Positions 9,406-17,971 of a stretch of 64,000 nucleotides of DNA are shown here, piece by piece. Source of the stretch: DATBGO01 sp963840095 (GTDB lineage Bacteria > Actinomycetota > Actinomycetes > Streptosporangiales > Streptosporangiaceae); assembly GCA_963840095.1 (NCBI GenBank), contig CAWIXN010000012.1, forward strand, positions 620,001-684,000, in the 5' to 3' direction. The notes under the pieces were generated by a model. It was not told where the DNA came from. It was given only the letters and a program-made list of their open reading frames with translations, and searched no databases. Both the position numbers and the translations under genes were made by a program. Positions within the stretch are counted from its first letter, which is position 1. Every line of letters begins with the position of its first letter.

Positions 9406-10023
9406 CTAAGCCAGGCGCAGAGCACGCTCCGGCGTCATCGAGCCGAGCAGGCGCTCGAGGGCGACCTCCACATCCTCCCGCCAGGACAGCGCTGTCTTGA
9501 GTTCCAGCCTGAGCCTGGGGAAGCGCATGTGCTGGCGGACCGTCTTGAATCCGACCGCCAGCAGGTAGTCAGCGGGCACGACGCACGAGGGCCCGTTCCA
9601 TTTCAGGTCGCCGAACGCCTCGATGGCCTTGACCCCGCGCCTCGTCATGTCCTTCGCGGCCCCCTGGACGAGCATCCGCCCCAGGCCGCCTCCGGCAAAC
9701 TCGCCGAGCACGTGAGCCGTCATGAGCAGCACCGCATCTGCGCTCACCGGGCTGGTCGGGAATGCGACCGACCTGGGCACGAGGTAGGGCGGTGCGTAGA
9801 GCATGTAGCCCGCCGGAGCGCCATCGACATAAGCGATCTTGCCGCAGCTTCCCCATTCGAGCAGCACGGAAGAGATCCAGGCCTCCTTCTCCAGGGCCGG
9901 ATCGCCTTCCTCGTGCGCCCGCGCGTAGCCGACGGGATCGAGCTCCCAGAAGACACAGCGGCGGCACCGAGACGGCAGGTCATCAAGATTGTCCAGCGTG
10001 ATGCTCGCAAGACGGCGCGACAA
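9406..10023 (-). CDS. GNAT-family acetyltransferase-like protein
   Basis: 205 aa, TTG start. The central part has the GNAT acetyl-CoA binding pattern (LLMTAHVLGEFAGGGLGRMLVQGAAKDM, with GGGLGRML as the pyrophosphate loop, residues ~112-119) and following helix. A GNAT protein at this place, convergent to trxA and next to parB, recurs in actinobacterial oriC regions; its substrate is unknown. The N-terminus contains a CRRC pair and an acidic stretch. Confidence 0.8.
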   Translation of the reverse strand: MSRRLASITLDNLDDLPSRCRRCVFWELDPVGYARAHEEGDPALEKEAWISSVLLEWGSCGKIAYVDGAPAGYMLYAPPYLVPRSVAFPTSPVSADAVLLMTAHVLGEFAGGGLGRMLVQGAAKDMTRRGVKAIEAFGDLKWNGPSCVVPADYLLAVGFKTVRQHMRFPRLRLELKTALSWREDVEVALERLLGSMTPERALRLA

Positions 10024-10306
10024 CGGGCACCTCTGAGATCGCTACGGCTACGCTCCGGCCAGGCCGACCAGGAAGATGGCCGCCGCCCTTTTGACGCCTG
10101 TGGTCCGGCCCAGGGATATCGTACCTGTGATTTGCCCGAAGCGCCGGTCCGGTCGGGGATAGCTAGCGGACGCGGACAGAAGAAGATGGCCAGGCCGCAA
10201 ACTCCGCCGTCACCGGGGTCGGCCTTGTGCCGAACGTGGGCAAACATGAGAGCGGTCTAGTCGGTTCGGCCACATCCCGGCCGTGGCGGTGCGAGCAGTC
10301 CGCCGG

Positions 10307-10320
10307 GTTTCACGTGAAAC
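10307..10320. promoter_or_regulatory. parS centromere-like site
   Basis: GTTTCACGTGAAAC, a perfect 14-bp palindrome identical to the bacterial parS core bound by ParB. It lies about 370 bp past the parB stop, within a gene-free interval, consistent with origin-proximal parS clusters. Confidence 0.92.
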
Positions 10321-10580
10321 ACGCTCAGCCGACCAGCCGCGCCGCTCGGCGGATGTTGATGACACCTCCAGCCGACGGCGTCCTTGCCGGGCACCAGGCC
10401 GCGTGCTTCGCGATCGTCTATCGCGAGCTACGCGGGGCCGTCCGTCCGGGCCAGCCGCCCGGTCAGCATCCATCAGGCTCGGCAGCCATTTACGCCGCTG
10501 CGCTGGACTGAGAGCCGGACCCGTACTAGGTCAACCAAATGACTGCCGTACGGCAAAGCGCTTGGTGCCGAACAGCCGCT

Positions 10581-10645
10581 GCGCCTGCCCGCCGCGCCTG
10601 CCCGCCGCGCCTGCCCGCTGCGCCTGCCCGCCGCGCCTGCCCGCC
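10581..10645. repeat. 13-bp GC-rich tandem repeat, five copies
   Basis: Five consecutive copies of GCGCCTGCCCGCC (third copy ends GCT) between parS and the parB stop. No coding role is evident. Confidence 0.85.
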
Positions 10646-10692
10646 GCCTCAGCGGCAGGTTGTCTCCGGCCCCGCGGTCCCGGGCAGATGCG

Positions 10693-11631
10693 CTAGGCGC
10701 TACGCGGCTTCGCCCAGCCGGGGGACATCGTCGTGACGATTCGCTCCAGATCCTCAAGGGAGGCGAACTCGACGACTATCTTGCCCTTGCGCTGGCCCAG
10801 CTCGACCTTCACCCGGGTGTCGAAGGCGTCCGAAAGCCGGTCAGCGAGATCCTTCAGCGCGGGAGCAACCGGCTGCCTCGGCGCTGGCCGCCGTGAAGCC
10901 TTCGCCGGCTGGGCACCGAGCGCAACGATCTCCTCGACTGCCCGGACAGAGAGGCCCTCCGCCACGATGCGATGGGCCAGCTGCTCCTGTGCGGCCACGT
11001 CGGAAACGGCCAGCAGGGCCCGCGCGTGTCCGGCGCTGAGCACCCCGGCGGCCACCCGCTTCTGCACCGCCGTCGGCAGGTTGAGTAGCCGGATGGTGTT
11101 GGAGATGTGCGGCCGGGAGCGCCCTACCCGGCGCGCCAGCTCATCATGGGTAGCCGAGAAGTCATCCAGCAGTTGCTGGTAGGCGGCCGCTTCCTCAAGC
11201 GGGTTGAGCTGCTCCCGGTGCAGGTTCTCGATCAGCGCGTCGCGCAGCAGATCATCATCGGATGTCTCCCGCACGATCGCAGGAATCAGTTCCAACCCGG
11301 CGAGCTGGCAGGCGCGCCATCGCCGTTCCCCCATCACGATCTCGTAGCGGCCCTGCCCCACCACGCGCACGACGACCGGCTGCAGCAGGCCCACTGCGCG
11401 GATCGACGCGGCCAGCTCCTCGAGGGTCTCCTCGTCGAATACCTGCCGCGGCTGGCGCGGGTTTGGCACGAGCGAGCCAACCGCGATCTCGTCGAAGTAC
11501 GCGCCGGGTCCCGCCTGCCCGGGCTCCCGGGCCGCGGTGTCCCGTGCCGCAGCGTCGTGGCCGTCTTGAGCCGGGGCCGACGGGATCAGCGCGCCCAGGC
11601 CCCTGCCCAGGCCCCGCTTCTGCTGAGGCAT
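10693..11631 (-). CDS. parB: chromosome-partitioning protein ParB
   Basis: 312-aa CTP-dependent DNA clamp that loads at parS and spreads. The N-terminus has the ParA-contacting basic box (KRGLGRGLGAL, residues 5-15). The ParB/Srx N-domain contains NPRQPRQVF and the box II signature GERRWRA, followed by the helix-turn-helix (DELARRVGRSRPHISNTIRL) and a C-terminal dimerisation domain. GAGGAGAGG directly precedes the ATG at 11631, so the in-frame longer start is rejected. Leftward operon with parA, separated by about 225 nt; parS sites lie on both sides. Confidence 0.96.
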   Translation of the reverse strand: MPQQKRGLGRGLGALIPSAPAQDGHDAAARDTAAREPGQAGPGAYFDEIAVGSLVPNPRQPRQVFDEETLEELAASIRAVGLLQPVVVRVVGQGRYEIVMGERRWRACQLAGLELIPAIVRETSDDDLLRDALIENLHREQLNPLEEAAAYQQLLDDFSATHDELARRVGRSRPHISNTIRLLNLPTAVQKRVAAGVLSAGHARALLAVSDVAAQEQLAHRIVAEGLSVRAVEEIVALGAQPAKASRRPAPRQPVAPALKDLADRLSDAFDTRVKVELGQRKGKIVVEFASLEDLERIVTTMSPGWAKPRSA

Positions 11632-11856
11632 CGCCTCTCCTCGCTCTGCGCTCCAGCCCTGGCTTCGGACTGCCAGCGGAGCCTTGCTCTCCAAAGGACT
11701 GCCGTCAATGCCGAGCAGGCCTGCCTAGCCAGACGTTTGCCCGGCTTCCGACCCTATCCCCTCAGTGCGCCCGACCGCCGATGCTGCCAACAAAGGTGCA
11801 CTTGAAATAGATAAGTCAAACAGAAATTCGAAATATCACGCGTCAGCGGGAAGGCA

Positions 11857-13620
11857 TCAGGTAATCCGGCTCGACTTGACGTTACGGTGCGCCATCTCCC
11901 TGGCCGCCTCCATGTAGGCGACAGCACCGCTTGAGCCTGGGTCGTAGGTCATCACCGACTGGCCGTAACTGGGCGCTTCCGAGACCCGGACGCTGCGCGG
12001 GATGACCGAGCCGAGCACGATGCCGCCAAAATGCTCCCGTACCTCGTTAGCTACCTGGGAGGCCAGGCGGGTCCGTCCATCGAACATGGTTAGCACGATC
12101 GTGCTGACCAGCAGGCCAGGATTGAGATGGCTCTTGACGAGCTCCACAGTTCTGAGCAATTGCTCGAGCCCCTCGAGCGCGTAGTACTCACACTGAATGG
12201 GGATCAGCACCTCCGGAGCCGCGACCAGGGCATTGAGAGTCAGCAGCCCCAGCGACGGCGGGCAGTCGATGAAGATGTAATCGAGCCCCGAGGCGTCGTA
12301 GCCGGCCAGCGCTCGGGCCAGCCGGGACTCTCGGGCCACCAGTGGCACGAGCTCTATCTCCGCCCCCGCCAGGTCAATCGTGGCGGGAGCACAATAGAGC
12401 AGGGGAACGCCGGCGACCGGCTGGACGATCGACGCCAGCGGCAGGGCTTCCACCAGGACGTTGTAGATGGACGAGACACCGGCGTGGTGATCGACGTCCA
12501 GGGCCGTCGATGCGTTGCCCTGCGGGTCAAGATCTACGACCAGCACCCGCGCGCCGTGCAGCGCCAGGCCTGCGGCCAGGTTCACCGCGGTCGTCGTCTT
12601 GCCCACGCCGCCTTTCTGGTTCGCGATCGTGATGATCCGGCAGGAACCGGGCCGCGGCCAGGCCTGGCCGCCGGCGCGTGCCGCCAGCGCCGCCCGGGCC
12701 GCGCGCGCAATCGGCGTATCGACCGGGACCCCGGCGACGCCAGGGTCGGCCATGCCGGCCTCCCGGCTTCCGACCTCAGCATCAGGCCCGGCGTGGCGTG
12801 CACGTGCCCTGGGAACCGCGAAGGCCTCCGTCCGGACGGCGCCCACGGACCGCCCGCTGTCCGGGAGTTCCTGATCGGCGCTGGTCCGCGCACGATCTTC
12901 GGCCATTTCCGTCTCGCTCTCCTGGTCTGTCTTGTAGTCCGCCCAGCCCGCGAGGCCGCTCCTGGTATGCATGCCGGTTCCACGTGAAACGGGTCCGGCC
13001 TCGCGCGTCGCTCGCTGCCCGGGAAGCTGTGCTGGACTATCCGGCCCGCCAGGATAATCGCCGGGCGGCCATGGAACGTCCAGACTGGCCGGACGCCGCG
13101 CTTCAGGCACCTCACCGCGCGGAGAACCGCCAGGCGATTGCTCACCCACATCGCCGCCCTGAACAGGCCGCACATCGGCCACCCCACCGCGCGGCCCGTC
13201 ACCCGGCAACCGATCGCGGGCCGCACGCGGCGCGCCGGTCGGAACCTGATCACCGGACATACCGCTACCCGTCTGGCTCTCTCGCGCCCTACCCTCCGGG
13301 CGCCATCCGAGGCCAGTCCGCGACTCGCCCGGCCAGCCCAGCCCACCCGAACCCGGATCCCGCCGGGAAGGCACCTGCCACTGGCCGGAGCCGGATGCTC
13401 CGTCAGCGGTACCGCTCAGGAGGCCAAGCGCAGGCTCAGCCGGATACGGCTCAGCCCGATACCGATCAGCCGCAGACGGATCAGCCCAATACCGATCAGC
13501 CGCATATGGGTCGGCCGTATGGGGGTCAGCCGTATGGGGGTCAGCCGTATGGGGGTCAGCCGACCGGAGATCTCCCGGCCCGGCCTGCTCCGGCCAGCCC
13601 AGGCCCGGTGCGGAGCCCAT
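11857..13620 (-). CDS. parA: chromosome-partitioning ATPase ParA with long disordered N-terminal extension
   Basis: The C-terminal ~270 residues are a normal ParA/Soj ATPase with deviant Walker A (KGGVGKTTT), Walker A' and the DCPPSLGLLTLNA motif. Upstream, the frame stays open for about 300 more residues: Pro/Gly/Arg-rich, with ADPHT/ADRY pentapeptide repeats. The ATG pair at 13623/13620 is preceded by GGAGGAGCAGGAG, a strong ribosome binding site, which argues that the extension is translated. The alternative ATG at 12972 would give a usual-length 371-aa ParA but has a poor site and would leave a parS (12977-12990) just upstream, as in relatives. Which start is used is unresolved. Confidence 0.85.
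   Translation of the reverse strand: MGSAPGLGWPEQAGPGDLRSADPHTADPHTADPHTADPYAADRYWADPSAADRYRAEPYPAEPALGLLSGTADGASGSGQWQVPSRRDPGSGGLGWPGESRTGLGWRPEGRARESQTGSGMSGDQVPTGAPRAARDRLPGDGPRGGVADVRPVQGGDVGEQSPGGSPRGEVPEARRPASLDVPWPPGDYPGGPDSPAQLPGQRATREAGPVSRGTGMHTRSGLAGWADYKTDQESETEMAEDRARTSADQELPDSGRSVGAVRTEAFAVPRARARHAGPDAEVGSREAGMADPGVAGVPVDTPIARAARAALAARAGGQAWPRPGSCRIITIANQKGGVGKTTTAVNLAAGLALHGARVLVVDLDPQGNASTALDVDHHAGVSSIYNVLVEALPLASIVQPVAGVPLLYCAPATIDLAGAEIELVPLVARESRLARALAGYDASGLDYIFIDCPPSLGLLTLNALVAAPEVLIPIQCEYYALEGLEQLLRTVELVKSHLNPGLLVSTIVLTMFDGRTRLASQVANEVREHFGGIVLGSVIPRSVRVSEAPSYGQSVMTYDPGSSGAVAYMEAAREMAHRNVKSSRIT
12977..12990. promoter_or_regulatory. second parS site, inside the long parA frame
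   Basis: GTTCCACGTGAAAC, reverse complement GTTTCACGTGGAAC, the classical parS sequence. Read in the parA frame it encodes Val-Ser-Arg-Gly-Thr. It lies 5 bp upstream of the alternative parA ATG at 12972, so it is either intergenic (short ParA) or embedded in coding sequence (long ParA). Confidence 0.9.
13517..13561. repeat. 15-bp tandem repeat in the parA extension
   Basis: Three copies of the unit TATGGGGGTCAGCCG on the + strand, encoding repeated Ala-Asp-Pro-His-Thr on the minus strand. Degenerate copies continue to about 13440 and give the ADPY/ADRY pattern. Confidence 0.8.
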
Positions 13621-13855
13621 CATCTCGCTCCTGCTCCTCCCGGCGCCCGGCGCCCGGCGTTGCCCGACCCACAGCGGGCCGGGTCGCCGCAGTCCTGTCA
13701 CCGCTAAGTTAACCGGCCGCGAGCAACGAGTCAGCCATTACTCTGCGAGCCACCATCCAGGCAGCCACGGCGGCCTCCCGCCTTAGCCCGCAGACGGGCA
13801 CGGCCCGCACGGCGGCCGGGCGATTCCCGAGCCGACCCCGAGCCATCGCCTGGCC

Positions 13856-14683
13856 TCACCGGCCCTGACTCCTGCGGCCGCCAGGCCGGCCAGTCTCACG
13901 GCCAGTGGGGTTCGCGCGCCGCTGCCCCGCATCCGCCGCTCCTGCGGTGCCCGCCCGGCCACGCCGCTGCCCGCCTGGCCGACCGGGGTGGCCGGGAGCC
14001 GAGCCCGCGACGAACCGCACCACGGTAGCCGCGGGACTAGCCCCCGCGCCGACTCGCACGACTCGTACATCCCGCGCGCCAAGCCGCCGGAGCACCGGAG
14101 CGGCCCGGGCCGCCTCTTGCCCCGCACCGGCTCCCTTGATGGCCAGCACCAGGCCACCTGGCCTGGCCAACCCCAGGGCCAGCCCGGCCAGCCGGTCGAG
14201 AGGTGCAACTGCCCGCGCGGTCACCACGTCAGCCGCGAACTCGCCGGCCGCATCCTCGGCCCGGCCCCGGTGTATCGCCACATTGCCGAGCCCGAGTTCG
14301 CTAACGCACTCCGCGAGGAACGAGACGCGCCGCTCCATCGGTTCGAGCAATGCGACCTGAACGTCGGGCAGCAGCATCGCGAGCACCAGGCCGGGCAGTC
14401 CAGCGCCCGAGCCGAGGTCGACGAGTGCCGAAGGCCGCGGCACCAGATCAGCGATGGCCGCGCAGTTGATCAGGTGCCGCTCCCACAGCCGGGCGGTCTC
14501 CGCCGGGCCAATCAGGCCCCGCTCGACGGCTGGCCCCGCCAGCAGTTCCGCGTAGCGCCGGGCTGCGCCGATCGCCGGGCCAAACATCTCCAGCGCTTGC
14601 TGCGGCGGCTCAGGGGCCAGGTGGCCGCCAGGGCGGCCCGGTTCAATCTGCAGGAAGAACGACCACCCTGCGGTCGGGCTCAT
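13856..14683 (-). CDS. rsmG: 16S rRNA (guanine-N7)-methyltransferase RsmG (GidB)
   Basis: SAM-dependent methyltransferase that makes m7G527 in 16S rRNA. The actinobacterial start region (FGPAIGAARRYAELLAG, then RLWERHLINCA) and SAM-binding motif VDLGSGAGLPG are clear. The C-terminus is an Ala/Gly/Arg-rich tail longer than usual. The start is uncertain: family alignment wants some residues before FGP, favouring the ATG at 14683, which overlaps jag by ~40 nt; the ATG at 14587 lies almost on the conserved block. Part of the leftward rpmH-to-rsmG gene chain. Confidence 0.9.
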   Translation of the reverse strand: MSPTAGWSFFLQIEPGRPGGHLAPEPPQQALEMFGPAIGAARRYAELLAGPAVERGLIGPAETARLWERHLINCAAIADLVPRPSALVDLGSGAGLPGLVLAMLLPDVQVALLEPMERRVSFLAECVSELGLGNVAIHRGRAEDAAGEFAADVVTARAVAPLDRLAGLALGLARPGGLVLAIKGAGAGQEAARAAPVLRRLGARDVRVVRVGAGASPAATVVRFVAGSAPGHPGRPGGQRRGRAGTAGAADAGQRRANPTGRETGRPGGRRSQGR

Positions 14684-15476
14684 CGCCCTCGGACTCGCTC
14701 CGCAGCCCGGCGGCGGCGATCGCGTCATGCACGACCTTGCGCTCGAACCGGTTCATGGCCCACAGCTTCTTCGGCTGGCCCGTCTGCCTTACTTCGTCGG
14801 CGGCCTCCCGGCCAGCCTTGGCGAGCTCGGCGCGGCGCCGCAGCCGGTATCCGCCGACATCGAGCATGATCCTGGTGCGGACCCCGGTCTGCCTGTGGAC
14901 AGCGAGCCTGGTCAGCTCCTGCAGGGCCTCAAGCACCTCTCCTCTCGGCCCGACCAGCTCATCCAGCGTGGCACCGACCACCGACACCAGCGCCCGGTCC
15001 CCCTCGACGTCCATGTCGATGTCGCCATCCAGATCTGCGACATCGAGCAGCCCTTCGACATAGTCGGCCGCTATCTCACCCTCCAGCTCGAGGTCCGCGA
15101 CCGCACGGGCGCCGTCGCGCTCGCCTGCATCATCGCGCTCGCCTGCATCGTCACGCTCGTCCGCGTCGTCGCCGTCGTCGCCACTGGCGTCGTCCATTTC
15201 CGCGGCCGACGGGGCGGCTGGCTGTGCGGTCGGGCCGGCGTCCTCCTGGCTGCCCGGGTCCGCCTGGCTGCCCGCGTCCGCCTGGACCGGGAATGACGCT
15301 GTCGCAGAGGAGGCGGGCCCAGCAGCCGATGGATCATCAGGCTGGCCCGCTGGGGAACTGGCTACCGTGGCGGCGGAAAATTCGCCGCGGTCGCGCTCCC
15401 CCGCGTCGGGCTCCCCGGCGTCATAGTCCCCGGCCGATCCGCTCGGCTCAGCGACCGCGTTGTCGCGTTGGCTCAC
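14643..15476 (-). CDS. jag: Jag/KhpB-type R3H and KH domain RNA-binding protein
   Basis: 277 aa, GTG start. The N-terminal ~140 residues are acidic and low-complexity, with DDAGER repeats at about 108-125. The C-terminal ~150 residues contain the KH-like region (VVGATLDELVGPRGEVLEAL, with the GPRG loop), a DVGGYRLRRR segment and the R3H motif region. Position next to yidC is the standard place for jag/SpoIIIJ-associated proteins, thought to act in RNA binding and cell-envelope control. The disordered acidic head is much longer than in Firmicutes Jag. Confidence 0.9.
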   Translation of the reverse strand: MSQRDNAVAEPSGSAGDYDAGEPDAGERDRGEFSAATVASSPAGQPDDPSAAGPASSATASFPVQADAGSQADPGSQEDAGPTAQPAAPSAAEMDDASGDDGDDADERDDAGERDDAGERDGARAVADLELEGEIAADYVEGLLDVADLDGDIDMDVEGDRALVSVVGATLDELVGPRGEVLEALQELTRLAVHRQTGVRTRIMLDVGGYRLRRRAELAKAGREAADEVRQTGQPKKLWAMNRFERKVVHDAIAAAGLRSESEGDEPDRRVVVLPAD

Positions 15477-15548
15477 GACCAGGCCCTCCTACGTTCGGGG
15501 TCGAGTTGTGCTGACAGCAACCTGGGCCACGCGGGCCGTGGCCCCGTC

Positions 15549-16718
15549 TCAACGCTTGCCAGAGCGTTTGCTGCGTGACTGCCGCTGCGGCTGTTGCCTG
15601 ACGAGCTTAACCTCGGGAGGCTCAGGCTCGGGAGCGGGCTCCTGGCGGCCCTTCCCCAGCCGGCGGAGCATCCCGCCACCGCCCGCAGCCGGCGGGGCGG
15701 ATGCCGACGCTCCGGACTGGGCGTCAGATGAGCGAGAGGCCGGAGGACCGCCACGGGGCTGGCCCCCCGCTGGTCCCGGCTTCGCGGGCTTTCCGCCGTC
15801 CGAGACGGTCTTCCCTGGCAGCACTTTTGGCCCCTTCGCGCCGCCCGATGATCCGGAGCCGTTAGGGCTCACCGCTGGCTTACCGGCCGTTCTTGGCTGC
15901 AGGGCGGGCGCCCCGGCCGCGGCGCCGCTCACCGCGCCAGCCCCGGCGAGCTTAGGCTGCGGGTACTTCCTGAACAGCACGTACTGCTGGCCGAGCGTCC
16001 ACAGGTTAGTCGTCACCCAGTACAGCACCAGGCCAAACGGCCAGTACAGGCCGGACAGCGCGAAGACCGGCATGATGTACGCCATGAACTTCTGCGACTG
16101 CCCCATCGGGTTGTCCGGGCTAGCCGCAGGCATCATGCCGCGCTTCATGCTCTGCCGCACGGTCAGGTACGTCGTGGCCATACTGATCATGACTGTGATC
16201 AGGATGACGGCCTTGGCCTCGATCGGGACCCCGTGCGAGAACAGGAATTTATCCGATATTTTCACGCCCAGGATCTCGGCGTGCTGGGCGCTCACCATCA
16301 TCTCTTCGGTCATGCCGTACTTGGGCGCCTGGCCCGGCTTCCACTCTGAGATGGCTCGCAGCACGCTGAACAGCGCGAAGAACACCGGCAGTTGGGCGAC
16401 GACCGGGAGGCACCCCATCAGCGGGTTGACGCCCGCCTCCTGGTAGAGCTTCATCATCTCCTGGTTGAGCGCCTGCTTGTCGTTCTTGTACTTCTTCCTC
16501 AGCGCGGTCATCTGCGGCTGGAGGGCCGTCATCGCGCGCGTGGTGTGCATCTGCTTGATGAACAGCGGCACCATGATCAGCCGCATCAGGACCACGAGGA
16601 AGACGATCGTCAGGGCCCAGGTCCAGCCGCTGCTCGCGCCAAAGACCGAGCTCAGGCCGGTCCAGATCTCCTTGAAGACCCACGCGACGGCGTCGTAGAG
16701 CGGGTTGAGTATGCCCAC
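15549..16718 (-). CDS. yidC: membrane protein insertase YidC
   Basis: 389-aa Oxa1/YidC-family insertase. Hydrophobic segments start near residues 20-45 and continue to ~240; the cytoplasmic hairpin (KQMHTTRAMTALQPQM... KYKNDKQALNQEMMKLY) and NPLMGCLP motif are typical. A long Pro/Gly/Ala-rich and finally Arg/Lys-rich cytoplasmic tail (~residues 255-389) could contact the ribosome. Inserts membrane proteins with or without SecYEG. Three nt separate it from yidD upstream. Confidence 0.95.
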   Translation of the reverse strand: MGILNPLYDAVAWVFKEIWTGLSSVFGASSGWTWALTIVFLVVLMRLIMVPLFIKQMHTTRAMTALQPQMTALRKKYKNDKQALNQEMMKLYQEAGVNPLMGCLPVVAQLPVFFALFSVLRAISEWKPGQAPKYGMTEEMMVSAQHAEILGVKISDKFLFSHGVPIEAKAVILITVMISMATTYLTVRQSMKRGMMPAASPDNPMGQSQKFMAYIMPVFALSGLYWPFGLVLYWVTTNLWTLGQQYVLFRKYPQPKLAGAGAVSGAAAGAPALQPRTAGKPAVSPNGSGSSGGAKGPKVLPGKTVSDGGKPAKPGPAGGQPRGGPPASRSSDAQSGASASAPPAAGGGGMLRRLGKGRQEPAPEPEPPEVKLVRQQPQRQSRSKRSGKR

Positions 16719-16721
16719 CAG

Positions 16722-17066
16722 CTAGCTCCCTTGCGATCTGATCGACAACATCCGCCCGTCCTCGCCCGGCCCGGCATGGCTCGACCCGGCAGGAGAGGAC
16801 CCAGCGACGCGGGGCGGCACCGGGTCGATCCCTCCCGCATGGAACGGATGGCAACGACCGAGCCTCGCCACCGCGAGCCAGGAGCCGCGCAGGGCACCGT
16901 GCACCTGCACCGCCTCCACCGCATAGGCGCTGCACGATGGGTAGAACCTGCACCGCGGCGGTAGCAACGGGCTGATGAAGCGCCGGTATCCGGCTAGGAG
17001 CACGAGAAGGAACCGGGCCGCGGCCGACGTCCGGGTCCTCGTCTGTGGCTGTGCCTTACTGGTCAC
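16722..17066 (-). CDS. yidD: membrane protein insertion efficiency factor YidD
   Basis: 114 aa. The YidD core LLAGYRRFISPLLPPRCRFYPSCSAYA and CHPFHAGGIDPVP (split here by normal residues) is intact, with conserved cysteines. It begins within the rnpA stop (4-nt overlap) and ends 3 nt before yidC, as in most bacteria. The C-terminal ~25 residues after PPR are non-conserved. Confidence 0.93.
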   Translation of the reverse strand: MTSKAQPQTRTRTSAAARFLLVLLAGYRRFISPLLPPRCRFYPSCSAYAVEAVQVHGALRGSWLAVARLGRCHPFHAGGIDPVPPRVAGSSPAGSSHAGPGEDGRMLSIRSQGS

Positions 17067-17422
17067 TGCAGCGCCTTACTTTGCCGCCGACGCAACGCTT
17101 CGATTACCAGGTCGAGTTCGGCGGCGAGATCCGCCTGGCGTGCGGCCGCACTCCGGGGATTGGCGCGTACCACCAACAGGCTACCTTCAGGAAGCGACCC
17201 CAGGTACCTGCGGGCCAGATGGCGCAACTGGCGCCGGACCCGGTTGCGCACCACCGCATTGCCCACAGCGCGGCTCACCACGAAACCGACCCTGGCCGGC
17301 TCATCGTGATCGGGGCGGACCAGCAAATGACCCGATACCAGCGCTTTTCCCGCACGACTGCCCTCTCGCATGGCGAGAGAGAACTCTGAGCGCCGCCGCA
17401 TCCTGGAGGCGGCCGGAAGCAT
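17063..17422 (-). CDS. rnpA: ribonuclease P protein component
   Basis: 119-aa basic protein subunit of RNase P. The signature RNRVRRQLRHLARR (residues ~59-72) and start MLPAASRMRRRSEFS are typical of actinobacterial RnpA. It lies 46 nt after rpmH and overlaps yidD, giving the usual rpmH-rnpA-yidD-yidC order. Confidence 0.95.
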   Translation of the reverse strand: MLPAASRMRRRSEFSLAMREGSRAGKALVSGHLLVRPDHDEPARVGFVVSRAVGNAVVRNRVRRQLRHLARRYLGSLPEGSLLVVRANPRSAAARQADLAAELDLVIEALRRRQSKALQ

Positions 17423-17468
17423 CGGGGCTCACCGCTGGCTGCGGGCGGTCGCGTTGATCAGGGGCTGG

Positions 17469-17606
17469 TCAGACACTGACCCGCGTGCGGCCCTTACGGC
17501 GCCGCGCGGAGAGGATCGCGCGCCCGGCCCGGGTGCGCATGCGCAGCCGGAATCCGTGCGTCTTGGCACGGCGGCGGTTGTTCGGCTGGAACGTACGCTT
17601 GCTCAC
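17469..17606 (-). CDS. rpmH: 50S ribosomal protein L34
   Basis: 45 aa starting with GTG at 17606 and stopping at 17469. The product begins MSKRTFQPNNRRRAKTHGFR and ends KGRTRVSV, which is unmistakable L34. A GGAGTCCCCA-type sequence precedes the start. First gene of the leftward rnpA-yidD-yidC chain and divergent from dnaA across about 365 bp. Confidence 0.97.
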   Translation of the reverse strand: MSKRTFQPNNRRRAKTHGFRLRMRTRAGRAILSARRRKGRTRVSV

Positions 17607-17971
17607 TGGGGACTCCAGATACGGGTGCAGAGATCAGGCCGCCGCACCCGGCCCGCAGCACGCTGAACAGGCGCCGGGTGTGGCCGGACCTCAGAACGTT
17701 ACGCGGCCAGGCCGCAGCAGGTCAAACCGGCGATCGCACGAGGACCCGCAACCGGTGCGTCCCGTCACCGCGGGTGACACTTGCTGTTTACCTAACGAGC
17801 GCCGAACCCGACCCCTAGGCTGTGGACAGCGGTCCCGGGCGCGGGGATCAGATGATCGTCGGCTTTCCCGCATCTTCCAGCGACAGATGAGCGGTCACCG
17901 CACGAAGCGCAACGTGCACAACCTGTGGAAAAACCTGTTGATCACATGTGGGGGCGCGAGGTGAACGGCCG
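17607..17971. promoter_or_regulatory. rpmH–dnaA divergent intergenic region with DnaA-box-like sites
   Basis: 365 bp with no gene. DnaA-box-like 9-mers are TGTGGACAG at 17821-17829 (one mismatch to TGTGGACAA) and TGTGGAAAA at 17924-17932, next to AAAACCTGTTGATCACATG just before dnaA. It must hold the divergent promoters of rpmH and dnaA and probably autoregulatory DnaA sites; it may add to origin function. Confidence 0.6.

Larger units (their letters stand above)
10024..10692. other. gene-free interval between parB and the GNAT gene
   Basis: About 670 bp without a convincing gene: short open frames on both strands have no ribosome binding site or recognisable product. It holds a perfect parS palindrome (10307-10320) and a GC-rich 13-bp tandem repeat (10581-10645). 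Confidence 0.6.

Noticed and set aside
12678..13712. + strand frame opposite parA
   Set aside because: Pro/Arg-rich shadow; the ribosome binding site and repeats support the minus strand.
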